In this document: piece by piece, positions 1 through 6,257 of the stretch
Numbering within the stretch: position 1 is the stretch's first letter
Layout of the letters: each line of letters begins with the position of its first letter
NCBI GenBank assembly: GCA_002320595.1
Contig: DCKB01000050.1
Span: 1-6,981 of the forward strand
Reading direction: 5' to 3'
Length of the DNA stretch: 6,981 bases
Origin: Christensenella sp. UBA1685
GTDB lineage: Bacteria; Bacillota; Clostridia; Christensenellales; CAG-138
The notes under the pieces: generated by a model
Seen by the model: the letters and a program-made list of their open reading frames with translations, nothing else
What the model was told of the DNA's origin: nothing
The model's database searches: none
Program-made: the position numbers and the translations under genes

Positions 1-19
1 AGTTCAACTGGTGGTTTTG
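1..19. terminator. Possible right half of an intrinsic terminator cut by the window edge
   Basis: The first bases read AGTTCAACT, itself a small inverted repeat, followed by GGTGG and then TTTTGATTTT. If CCACC lies just left of position 1, this would be a hairpin with a T-tract, and it could serve the minus-strand transporter gene ending at 32 as well as a plus-strand gene outside the window. Only half the structure is visible, so this is a guess from the pattern. No other terminator-like hairpin is seen after the transporter stop. Confidence 0.25.
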
Positions 20-31
20 ATTTTCCCGCCT

Positions 32-925
32 TTACCCCTGCATTTGCTGCAGCGCGCTTTTTTCCCGCCGATGCGTATAGACCACCTCAATCACGACGCC
101 CAAAGCGATAATCAAAAAGCCGATCAAGCCGATCACATCCGGGTACTGATGCAGGAAGACCGCTACCCACAACGGCCCAAATACCATTTCAAGCGGCGTA
201 ATCATTGCCGCGCGCGTGCCGCTGATCTTCCGGAGGCACAGGTTATAACAAACATACCCGCCGCCAAACTGGAACACGCCCAGGATGAGCATGATGACCC
301 ATTCCGATGCGCGCATCGTTTTCAGCGCGCCGAGCTTCCCCTGTGCGGCACAAAGGCAAAGCAGCACAGCCGCCATAAAAAGGTTGTTCAGGCTCACCGT
401 GCCAAGCGGGTTTTCACCGCCCACGCGCTGCATCGCAAGGGTTAAAAGCGCAAACCAGATGCCCGTTGAAAGCGCTATGATGTTCCCAAGCAACGTCACC
501 TCACCCGAGCGGGAGCACATGGAAACGGCAACGCCGGCCGTGAGCACGCCAAGCGAAACCAGATGGCTTCTGGATACCGCCTCGCGCCTTAGCCGGGCAA
601 TCAGGTAAAGCCAAACCGGCGCGGTATACTGCATGCCCACGGCAATGGCTGCGCTGGTTTTTTGCAGTGCGACTACAATAAACAGGCTTTGCAGCGTGAA
701 GAACACCATCATCGAAACCACCGGCAAACCCCATTTGATCTTTTTCGGCCGAAGGAACGGAAGGAGCACAACGCCCGCAATCAGCGCGCGCATTCCCGCC
801 ACGAGCGTCGCGTCCAGCGAAAGGCTTTTGATCAACGGCGCATTGGTGCTCCAGAGCAAAGCCGCCATGAGCGCAAGTACCGTTCCCTCCGTTTGGCTAT
901 TCCGTTTTTTCCGCGTCGCTTCCAT
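32..925 (-). CDS. EamA/DMT-superfamily permease (10-TM metabolite transporter)
   Basis: This is a 297-residue integral membrane protein of the drug/metabolite transporter superfamily, with the usual length and two repeated EamA halves (about residues 15-140 and 146-284). Visible family traits are an N-terminal segment with LLWSTNAPLIK (23-33), GMQYTAPVWLYL (97-108) at the end of the first half, and the equivalent ITPLEMVFGPLW (242-253) in the second half. About ten hydrophobic helices are separated by short charged loops, and a basic tail (THRREK) should lie in the cytoplasm. Members mostly export amino acids, nucleosides or drugs, and the substrate cannot be read from sequence. I chose the ATG at 925 because GGAGG (931-935) sits 5 bases upstream. 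A longer in-frame start at 1006 would add 27 arginine-rich residues encoded entirely over the end of hflX. The gene overlaps hflX by 29 bases in another frame, suggesting translational coupling. Family assignment is firm; substrate is unknown. Confidence 0.93.
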   Translation of the reverse strand: MEATRKKRNSQTEGTVLALMAALLWSTNAPLIKSLSLDATLVAGMRALIAGVVLLPFLRPKKIKWGLPVVSMMVFFTLQSLFIVVALQKTSAAIAVGMQYTAPVWLYLIARLRREAVSRSHLVSLGVLTAGVAVSMCSRSGEVTLLGNIIALSTGIWFALLTLAMQRVGGENPLGTVSLNNLFMAAVLLCLCAAQGKLGALKTMRASEWVIMLILGVFQFGGGYVCYNLCLRKISGTRAAMITPLEMVFGPLWVAVFLHQYPDVIGLIGFLIIALGVVIEVVYTHRREKSALQQMQG

Positions 926-2699
926 CGTTCCCTCCGAGGATTCGTTTGAGCTTATGCATAGCGCTTTGGGGAAGCTGCGCGCGAATGCGCGTTCCCTCTT
1001 CCTCATGCGTTTCTGAAAGAATACGCCCCTCCGCGCGGATGAGCGCCACGGCCTCGTATTTATCGTAGGGGATCAGCAGCTCCGCCACGGTGCGTTCCGC
1101 GCCGAGCGTGTGCTCCGCACGCGAAAGCAGCGCCTCAATTCCTTCCCCTTTCGCAGCGGAAATGAAGGCTGCTTCCCCCTTTGCAGCAGGTTGTGCCGCC
1201 AACTTGTCAAGCTTATTGTACACATTGATGCGCGGCGTTTCCGCTGCGCCAAGGCCTGCAATGACGTCCTCGACAACCGCCATCTGGCTGTCGTAATACG
1301 GGCTTGATGCATCCACGACATGCAGGATCAGGTCCGCACGCGCAACCTCGTCCAGCGTCGATTTAAACGCCTCCACCAGATCATGCGGCAGCTTGTTGAT
1401 GAAGCCCACCGTGTCGGACACAAGCGCCTGCGTACCACCCGGGAGCGTCACCTGACGCACAACCGGGTCAAGCGTTGCAAAAAGCTTATCCTCCGCAAGC
1501 ACGCCCGCATCGGAGATCGCGTTTAAAAGCGTGGATTTCCCGGCGTTGGTATAGCCCACAAGCGCAATGAGCGGCAGCGGGTTCTTTTCCCGCCTGTCCC
1601 GCCGGAGCGAACGCTGCTTTTCAACCTCCTTAAGCTCCTCGCCCAGCTCGTAAATGCGGCGGCGGATGCGCCGCTTGTCCACCTCAAGCTTCTTTTCGCC
1701 CGGGCCGCGCGTTCCGATGCCGCCGCCCTGCTGCGAAAGCGCAAGGCCCTGCCCTGCAAGGCGCGTCATGCCGTATTTGAGCTGCGCAAGCTCCACCTGA
1801 AGCTTGCCTTCGCGGGATTGTGCACGCTGTGCAAAGATATCAAGGATAAGCGCCGTGCGGTCGATTACGCGCACGCCAAGCGTGGTTTCAAGATTGCGTT
1901 GCTGCATGGGGGAAAGCTCATCGTCAAAAATGAACAGGTCGGCTTCCAGCTCGCTTCCGAGCAGCGCAAGCTCTTCCGCCTTGCCGCTGCCGATGTAGGT
2001 CGCGTTATCTACCGGCCGCCTGCGCTGTTGCTCCCGCGCTACAACGCTTGCCCCTGCGGTCTTTGCAAGCTCTGCAAGCTCCGCAATCGTATCATACCCT
2101 TCCGCGTTTTCGATGCCAACCAGAATCGCCCGCTCCGGCCGCGCTTCAGCCGTTTCCTTCGTGCTGCTTTTCAGCCGCTCGTCCGCAATGCGGATCTCAT
2201 CCATCAGCTGGCGCTGCGGCAGGCGGTAAGGCCTGAGCGGCCCAGCCACAAGCACCTCGCGCTCCTCCTCCCGCATCTCGCCCAGGAAGGCTGCATAAAA
2301 CGACGTTGCCTCCCCCGCCTCGTTTACGCCGAGCGCAGCCATCGCGTCAAGCCGCATGCTGCGGAGCGTTCCAAGATCCACGCCGGAAAGCCGGCCGTCC
2401 CCGCTCGGGTGCGTATGTACGCAGCGCACGCCAGAGAGCCTGTCCGCATTGCGCACAAGGCGCATATTCGGCATGTTTACCTTGCCTGAATCGCCGATGG
2501 AAACATCCTCCACCGCGCCATCCCTGCCGATATAAACGGAAATTTCCCGCCGGATGAGGCCCGTAAGCGCAGCGAGTTCATCCACGAGCGCGTGGGACGC
2601 AAACTCTCCTGCCGCCATCTTCAAATCGTAAATTGCGGCGATGCGCGTGAGTACCGTTGTCCGGATGCCCTCCGTATTGCCGTTGACCTGCTTTTTCAT
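897..2699 (-). CDS. hflX: Ribosome-associated GTPase HflX with N-terminal JAMM/MPN-like domain
   Basis: HflX is a TRAFAC GTPase of the Obg-HflX superfamily that binds the 50S subunit and splits or rescues stalled or stress-inactivated ribosomes. The 600-residue protein is much longer than the roughly 420-residue E. coli form. Residues about 190-340 are the HflX N-domain, with YIGSGKAEEL (235-244), FDDELSPMQQRNLE (258-271) and the family signature GGGIGTRGPGEKKLE (325-339), followed by an arginine/glutamate-rich helical linker. The G domain has G1 GYTNAGKST (382-390), G2 FATLDP (407-412), G3 DTVGF (429-433), G4 NKLD (495-498) and G5 SAAKGEG (514-520). A short C-terminal domain (about 538-588) follows. 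The extra N-terminus (1-185) carries a JAMM-type metal site, listed separately. The ATG at 2699 is preceded by GAGGTGA (2709-2715) at 9 bases. The stop TAG is at 897-899, inside the next gene. All GTPase motifs are intact, so this should be an active enzyme. Confidence 0.97.
   Translation of the reverse strand: MKKQVNGNTEGIRTTVLTRIAAIYDLKMAAGEFASHALVDELAALTGLIRREISVYIGRDGAVEDVSIGDSGKVNMPNMRLVRNADRLSGVRCVHTHPSGDGRLSGVDLGTLRSMRLDAMAALGVNEAGEATSFYAAFLGEMREEEREVLVAGPLRPYRLPQRQLMDEIRIADERLKSSTKETAEARPERAILVGIENAEGYDTIAELAELAKTAGASVVAREQQRRRPVDNATYIGSGKAEELALLGSELEADLFIFDDELSPMQQRNLETTLGVRVIDRTALILDIFAQRAQSREGKLQVELAQLKYGMTRLAGQGLALSQQGGGIGTRGPGEKKLEVDKRRIRRRIYELGEELKEVEKQRSLRRDRREKNPLPLIALVGYTNAGKSTLLNAISDAGVLAEDKLFATLDPVVRQVTLPGGTQALVSDTVGFINKLPHDLVEAFKSTLDEVARADLILHVVDASSPYYDSQMAVVEDVIAGLGAAETPRINVYNKLDKLAAQPAAKGEAAFISAAKGEGIEALLSRAEHTLGAERTVAELLIPYDKYEAVALIRAEGRILSETHEEEGTRIRAQLPQSAMHKLKRILGGNDGSDAEKTE
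931..935 (-). promoter_or_regulatory. Ribosome binding site deciding the EamA transporter start
   Basis: GGAGG on the minus strand lies 5 bases before the ATG at 925 and within the hflX coding sequence. It is the reason for rejecting the upstream in-frame ATG at 1006, and it lets ribosomes finishing hflX reinitiate locally. Confidence 0.8.
2244..2582 (-). other. JAMM/MPN (JAB-like) domain within the HflX N-terminus
   Basis: Residues about 40-152 of HflX read like a small MPN/JAB fold: a strand with EISVYIGRDG beginning at E52, a basic/aliphatic stretch, then VRCVHTHPSGDGRLSGVD (91-108) and a helix. The JAMM consensus is a distant Glu, then HxHP(x7)SxxD. Here H95, H97, S105 and D108 fit the spacing exactly, and E52 is 43 residues ahead of H95, close to the 45 I recall for Archaeoglobus AfJAMM (E22/H67). 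HTHPSGDGRLS also resembles the RadC HNHPSGDPxPS motif. From family knowledge, the two His and the Asp would bind zinc, with Glu and Ser catalytic. I believe clostridial HflX proteins share this extension; whether it cuts or deconjugates anything is unknown. Confidence 0.7.
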
Positions 2700-2750
2700 A
2701 GGGGTAGTTCACCTCATTTCGTTTGGGAAATTCTTTGTTTTTCCGCATGT

Positions 2751-2759
2751 ATTGTATCA
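2751..2759 (-). promoter_or_regulatory. Putative extended -10 promoter for hflX, overlapping the AGCS stop codon
   Basis: The minus strand reads TGATACAAT: a TACAAT hexamer (2756-2751) with TG one base upstream, a classic extended -10. The TGA at its start is the stop codon of the upstream symporter gene. No good -35 is visible at 16-18 bases upstream, which is common for extended -10 promoters. The expected transcript start would leave a leader of about 45 bases before the hflX ATG. The placement fits an internal promoter for hflX, but a single hexamer match could be chance. Confidence 0.4.
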
Positions 2760-4148
2760 CAGATGCCTGCGTTTGGACAGACGCCGCAAGGCAATATATT
2801 CGTCCGTTTCCCGGCGCACCTGCGGCGCGAGCGCAAGGAGCATCACCAGGTTTGGCAGCGCCATCAGCGAATTGAACGCTTCGCCCATCCGCCACACAGG
2901 GGCAATCTCCATCACTGCACCCACAAGGGCGCAAACCAGAAACAGGATACGATATGCCCGTATCCCCTTTGCGCCCAGCAGGAACTCCGCCGCGCGCACG
3001 CCGTAAAGCGACCAGCCGAGCATGGAGGAAAATGCGAACAGCGCCACGCAAACCGCAAGGAACACGCCCGCTTCGCGCTTAGGCACGACTGTGGCAAGCG
3101 CATCGAGCGCGATCGCCATGCCGGAAGCATCCGCATCCCCGTAAGGAATGGGAACGCCTGAAACAAGCACCATCAACGCGGTCAGCGTGCAGATGAGGAT
3201 TGTATCCACAAACACCTCAAAGATGCCCATCATCGCCTGTTCCACGGGATCCTCACACCGCGCGGATGCATACGCCATAGGCGCCGCGCCGATCCCTGCC
3301 TCGTTGGAAAACACGCCGCGCGTCATCCCAACGCGGAGTGCGCGCGAAAGCGTAAACCCCACCGCGCCTCCCACAGCCGGCCGGAGCCCAAACGCGCCGG
3401 AGAAGATCATCCGCAAAACCTCCGGCAGGCGGTCTGAAAAGCGGAGGATCACCCAAACCGCCGCCCCGATATAGAGTGCGCTCATCACGGGAACCACATA
3501 CGCGCTTGCGCTGCAAACGCGCTTGGCCCCGCCAAGGAGCACAGCGCCGAGCGCGACCGCCGTAACCGCCCCTGTGATCCATGCAAGCAAACGCGCATCC
3601 GCCCCGGATGCCGCCGCAGGCGAGATGACCTTTGCAGCCTCCGAAACAGCGGATGCGATGGTGTTCACCTGCACCATGTTGCCGCAGCCGAGGGAGGCAA
3701 GCAACGTGAACGCCGCAAACAGCACCGCAAGCGGTGCGGCTCCCTTCCCCATGCCAAGGAGGATGCAATACATCGTGCCGCCCACAGGCACTCCGTCCGC
3801 ACCGCGCTTGCGGTAGCGCATTGCGATGAGCACTTCCGCATATTTTGTGGCCATGCCGATCACGCCGCTGATCCACATCCAAAAGATCGCACCCGCGCCG
3901 CCGATGGCAATCGCGGAGGCTACGCCTGCGATGTTACCCGTGCCAACAGAACCGCCAAGCGCTGCGGAGAGCGCCTCAAACGGGCTGATTTCGCCCTGTT
4001 TTCCGCCCTTTCCGGGACGGAACAGCCGCAAAAGGCCGCGGCAGACGGTTTTGACGCGCAGCGGAAACAGCCGCGTCAAAGCAAGCATATACGCCCCCAT
4101 GGCGATGAGCAAAAGCGCTACGGCAAGGTTGAAGGTTTCGTCAAACAT
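2757..4148 (-). CDS. Alanine/glycine:cation symporter (AGCS family)
   Basis: This 463-residue inner membrane protein belongs to the AGCS (DAACS-unrelated) family, which imports alanine, glycine or related amino acids with Na+ or H+. The LeuT-fold family motifs are in place (numbered from the ATG): ISPFEALSAALGGSVGTGNIAGVA (54-77), FWMWISGVIGMATKYAEVL (89-107), SLGCGNMVQVNT (152-163), GVFSNEAGIGAAPMA (278-292) and GWSLYGVRAAEFLLG (378-392). Length and roughly ten to eleven hydrophobic segments match the family. I prefer the ATG at 4148 over an in-frame GTG at 4157: the GTG is part of GGGGGTG (4155-4161), which is a good Shine-Dalgarno 6 bases before the ATG. A later Met would destroy the first membrane helix. 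The Shine-Dalgarno lies inside a terminator hairpin, so expression may depend on read-through or hairpin melting. The stop TGA is at 2757-2759, 57 bases ahead of hflX. Which amino acid and which cation are used cannot be told. Confidence 0.95.
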   Translation of the reverse strand: MFDETFNLAVALLLIAMGAYMLALTRLFPLRVKTVCRGLLRLFRPGKGGKQGEISPFEALSAALGGSVGTGNIAGVASAIAIGGAGAIFWMWISGVIGMATKYAEVLIAMRYRKRGADGVPVGGTMYCILLGMGKGAAPLAVLFAAFTLLASLGCGNMVQVNTIASAVSEAAKVISPAAASGADARLLAWITGAVTAVALGAVLLGGAKRVCSASAYVVPVMSALYIGAAVWVILRFSDRLPEVLRMIFSGAFGLRPAVGGAVGFTLSRALRVGMTRGVFSNEAGIGAAPMAYASARCEDPVEQAMMGIFEVFVDTILICTLTALMVLVSGVPIPYGDADASGMAIALDALATVVPKREAGVFLAVCVALFAFSSMLGWSLYGVRAAEFLLGAKGIRAYRILFLVCALVGAVMEIAPVWRMGEAFNSLMALPNLVMLLALAPQVRRETDEYIALRRLSKRRHL

Positions 4149-4183
4149 AAAAAGCACCCCCGCTGTGTTTTATGCGAGGGTGC
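4149..4183 (-). terminator. Intrinsic terminator of the beta-propeller gene, merged with the AGCS leader
   Basis: On the minus strand, 15 bases after the propeller gene's stop, GCACCCTCGC (4183-4174) pairs with GCGGGGGTGC (4163-4154) over 10 positions. Nine are Watson-Crick pairs and one is a U-G wobble; the loop is 10 bases (ATAAAACACA). Five T residues (4153-4149) follow directly, then the AGCS ATG. Stem length, G+C content and T-run are those of a Rho-independent terminator, though the T-run is short. The wobble pair makes the stem better on the minus strand RNA than on the plus strand, where there is also no T-tract, so the direction is clear. Confidence 0.72.
4155..4161 (-). promoter_or_regulatory. 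AGCS ribosome binding site buried in a hairpin arm
   Basis: GGGGGTG matches the anti-Shine-Dalgarno complement GGAGGTG with one difference, 6 bases (CTTTTT) before the ATG at 4148. All seven bases lie in the 3' arm of the hairpin at 4154-4183, so the folded RNA would hide the site from ribosomes. Confidence 0.6.
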
Positions 4184-4198
4184 GCCGCTTCATGCGGA

Positions 4199-6028
4199 TT
4201 ACTTCAGCTTGATGCCATAAATGCGCTGGCCGCGCGTGCCCACAACGATCATGTTGTCATATGCTGCAGGCGAAGCTTCGATGTTGCTTTCGATGTTGAT
4301 CGTGTCCAACACCGCGCCGGTTTTCCCGTCAAGCAGGTATACGTTTCCTTTGCGGTTGCACTGTACAAGGTAACCGCTGCCCGCTGCGTCATAGAGCATC
4401 ACCGGGGAACTCCAGGCATAATTGCCCATATCGTACTCCCAGACCGTATCGCCCGTTTGCGTATCGAGCGCATAAATCACGCCGCGGTCATCCCCGCCGT
4501 AGCTGGCAACGGTCGTAAAGAGCATGCCCTCCACATTCCCTTCGCCGAGCACTGCGCTCGACATGATGCCGCCCGTCACGTTCTTGGTCGTATACACCTT
4601 GAATTCCTTCTGCCAGATGATTTCGCCCGTTGTTGCATCAAGCTTGAAGAAGGCTACAGGGCCATACCCGTTCCCGTCCGCCTTGTTATCCAGTGTGGAG
4701 CCAACGTAAAGATACGCCCGGCTGTTTTCGATATCTTCCTCAAAGGCGGCGGTGGCGTTCGTGTCATCCCAGATGTCCTGCACCCAAACGGTTTCCATCG
4801 TGTTGGCGTTCACGCAGTGCATAAGGCCGGAGTTTTCCGTCAGGAACAGATATTCCCGCCAGCCTACGGCGCTGCCCTCATAGCCAACCCAATAGTCGTT
4901 TTCGCCGGTGCGCGTTGCGCCATAGCGGTATTTCACCGGGCGGGAAGGGCTCATCGCCAGCGTGCCCGCCGCTTCATCATATTGCGTGTTCAGCTTCACG
5001 CGGTAAAGCAGGCCGTTTTCGCCCGGATAGATCAGCACGTCGCTTTCGGCGCACACAAGGGCGGAGCTGTCATAAGCATGCCAGGAGCGGTCCGCAAAGC
5101 TGTCCGGCTTGTTGCCAAAGGAAAAAAGGATCTCGCCCGTCACGAGGCTCACAGCCATTGCGCGGGATTCTCTCCCCGCATCGCGGTAATGGTCGCCGGA
5201 ACCAAGGTACAGCACGGGGATGCCGCGCGGGTCGAGCGAACCTGCGCCCTTGAACGGAACGCCGATGTTGATTGGATCGCGCGTTTTTTCGCCCGTTTCC
5301 AAATCAAGGAAATAAATTTTTCCATCCATCGTGGCATAAATGACTTCTACAAGCCCCGCTTTGCTTTTCGCGGAGTCGTACATGTTCATGATTTTTTTTG
5401 TGGCTTCCGGCCATTGCACAAGGATCGGCTGGCCGGACCAGCCGCTGCCCGTCCACGAGCCGGAATAGCCGCCGCCTTCCCCTTTTCCGAGGCTGCCGCT
5501 CGCAGCATACCAGACGGCCTCGAGTTTCTTTCCCGATACGTTTCCGGCCGTGCCGTAATATGGGTTTTGCCGGTAATTGCTGCCGCGGAAGGTTACTACG
5601 CCGGGAAGCTGTGCATACTCCGCGCCGCTTCCAAAGTAGACCTTGTCTGCCTCTGCGGCCGCATATTGCTCCGCCAAAGCTCCGTCCACCTCAATTTCGG
5701 AATGAAAGCCCCATTTCACGCCGGTCGTGTCCGCCGTGTCCGATGCAACGGAGGTGGGGTTCGGTATGGGCGTAGGCGTGGGCTCCGGTGTGGGTTCCGG
5801 CGTCGGCTCCGGCGTAGGTTCCGGCGTTTCGCTGTTGAACAGCCCGTCCAAAATGCCGGGCTTCTGCGTGGGGGAGGACTGCGGAACGCCATCCGCACCC
5901 GGAGTTCCGCTTCCCACAAGCGAAGAAATTGCAAGAATGCCCATCAGCACCGCTGCAATAAACAAAATCAGGATAATCAGGAACTTGGGGGTAATTTGTC
6001 TGCGCCTTCTGCGGCGGCGTTTCACCAT
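4199..6028 (-). CDS. Membrane-anchored extracytoplasmic PQQ-like beta-propeller protein
   Basis: This 609-residue protein starts with a very basic N-terminus (MVKRRRRRRR), then one hydrophobic helix (about 15-38) without an obvious signal peptidase site. It is probably an N-in signal anchor holding the rest outside the cell. Residues 69-88 form a proline-rich stalk with four PEPT units. Residues about 125-609 form a beta-propeller of the PQQ-binding-like (BamB/YncE-type) class. Blade motifs of the AxDxxTGxxxW kind include FLDLETGEKTR (240-250), KLDATTGEIIW (462-472), ALDTQTGDTVW (520-530) and LLDGKTGAVLD (565-575). GVVTFRGSNYRQNPYYG (143-159) is a conserved-looking entry segment, and the C-terminal QRIYGIKLK looks like the strand closing the ring. 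The ATG at 6028 has GAGGTG (6034-6039) 5 bases upstream and a clear promoter. Such proteins are usually annotated only as PQQ-binding-like repeat proteins; no PQQ enzyme residues are evident, and a scaffold or sensor role is a guess. It seems monocistronic. Confidence 0.9.
   Translation of the reverse strand: MVKRRRRRRRQITPKFLIILILFIAAVLMGILAISSLVGSGTPGADGVPQSSPTQKPGILDGLFNSETPEPTPEPTPEPTPEPTPTPIPNPTSVASDTADTTGVKWGFHSEIEVDGALAEQYAAAEADKVYFGSGAEYAQLPGVVTFRGSNYRQNPYYGTAGNVSGKKLEAVWYAASGSLGKGEGGGYSGSWTGSGWSGQPILVQWPEATKKIMNMYDSAKSKAGLVEVIYATMDGKIYFLDLETGEKTRDPINIGVPFKGAGSLDPRGIPVLYLGSGDHYRDAGRESRAMAVSLVTGEILFSFGNKPDSFADRSWHAYDSSALVCAESDVLIYPGENGLLYRVKLNTQYDEAAGTLAMSPSRPVKYRYGATRTGENDYWVGYEGSAVGWREYLFLTENSGLMHCVNANTMETVWVQDIWDDTNATAAFEEDIENSRAYLYVGSTLDNKADGNGYGPVAFFKLDATTGEIIWQKEFKVYTTKNVTGGIMSSAVLGEGNVEGMLFTTVASYGGDDRGVIYALDTQTGDTVWEYDMGNYAWSSPVMLYDAAGSGYLVQCNRKGNVYLLDGKTGAVLDTINIESNIEASPAAYDNMIVVGTRGQRIYGIKLK
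5781..5828 (-). repeat. Four tandem 12-bp units encoding PEPT stalk repeats
   Basis: Four consecutive 12-base units differ only at synonymous positions (plus strand: ggctccggtgtg, ggttccggcgtc, ggctccggcgta, ggttccggcgtt). On the minus strand they encode Pro-Glu-Pro-Thr four times, residues 69-84 of the propeller protein. The stretch continues as PTPIPNPT. It forms the extended linker between the membrane helix and the propeller. In-frame 12-bp repeats can change copy number by slippage without shifting frame, so stalk length may vary between strains. Confidence 0.9.
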
Positions 6029-6061
6029 GGATGCACCTCGTAGAAATCAATCTTGCTTGCT

Positions 6062-6090
6062 ATTATACCTGTTTTGGCAGGATGCGGCAA
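6062..6090 (-). promoter_or_regulatory. Sigma-A promoter of the beta-propeller gene
   Basis: The minus strand has TTGCCG (6090-6085; 4 of 6 to TTGACA), a 17-base spacer, and a perfect TATAAT (6067-6062). Transcription would start near 6055, giving a short leader of about 27 bases before the ATG at 6028, with GAGGTG at 6034-6039. No operator or riboswitch-like structure is visible in this leader. Confidence 0.7.
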
Positions 6091-6257
6091 GTGGAGGGGA
6101 TTTTCCTTACATGCGCACGTGCCTTTTGCTTTCACAGGTTCGGGCCCAATTGGCTCAATTCCCCAAATGATTTCGGTTATTTAATAAGTTTTAAATTTCG
6201 CAAACGCGGTATTTGCTGTCGCTCTTCTTAATTTTCACTAAATCAACAACTGGGAAT
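6091..6257. other. Intergenic gap with a composition break, no gene seen
   Basis: Between the propeller promoter and the acetyltransferase stop I find no convincing gene, RNA or terminator. The base composition changes within it: G+C-rich up to about 6155, A+T-rich from there through the acetyltransferase gene. A perfect palindrome GCACGTGC is at 6115-6122, of unknown meaning. The acetyltransferase gene has no clear hairpin plus T-tract after its stop. Confidence 0.5.

Noticed and set aside
926..1006. Upstream in-frame ATG giving the EamA transporter 27 extra residues
   Set aside because: The extra residues are Arg/Ser-rich, come from the hflX coding region in another frame, and the GGAGG sits 5 bases before the ATG at 925 instead.
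4149..4157. GTG start at 4157 for the AGCS symporter
   Set aside because: This GTG is the end of the Shine-Dalgarno GGGGGTG serving the ATG at 4148 and has no well-placed ribosome site of its own.
4149..4198. Glycine-type riboswitch before the AGCS gene
   Set aside because: Such riboswitches often precede AGCS genes, but only 50 bases separate the genes and only the terminator hairpin fits there.
4172..6043. A 623-codon open frame on the plus strand opposite the propeller gene
   Set aside because: It is the antisense shadow of a clear, motif-bearing minus-strand gene. Its protein is rich in Arg, His, Ala and Cys without recognisable domains, and it runs through the hairpin and promoter regions.
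6115..6122. Perfect palindrome GCACGTGC upstream of the propeller promoter
   Set aside because: It is a single 8-base site with no second copy or known regulator context in the window, so chance is likely in G+C-rich DNA.
6190..6215. GCAAA(7)TTTGC hairpin after the GNAT gene as a terminator
   Set aside because: The stem is 5 bp and no T-tract follows on the minus strand, and it lies more than 40 bases past the stop.
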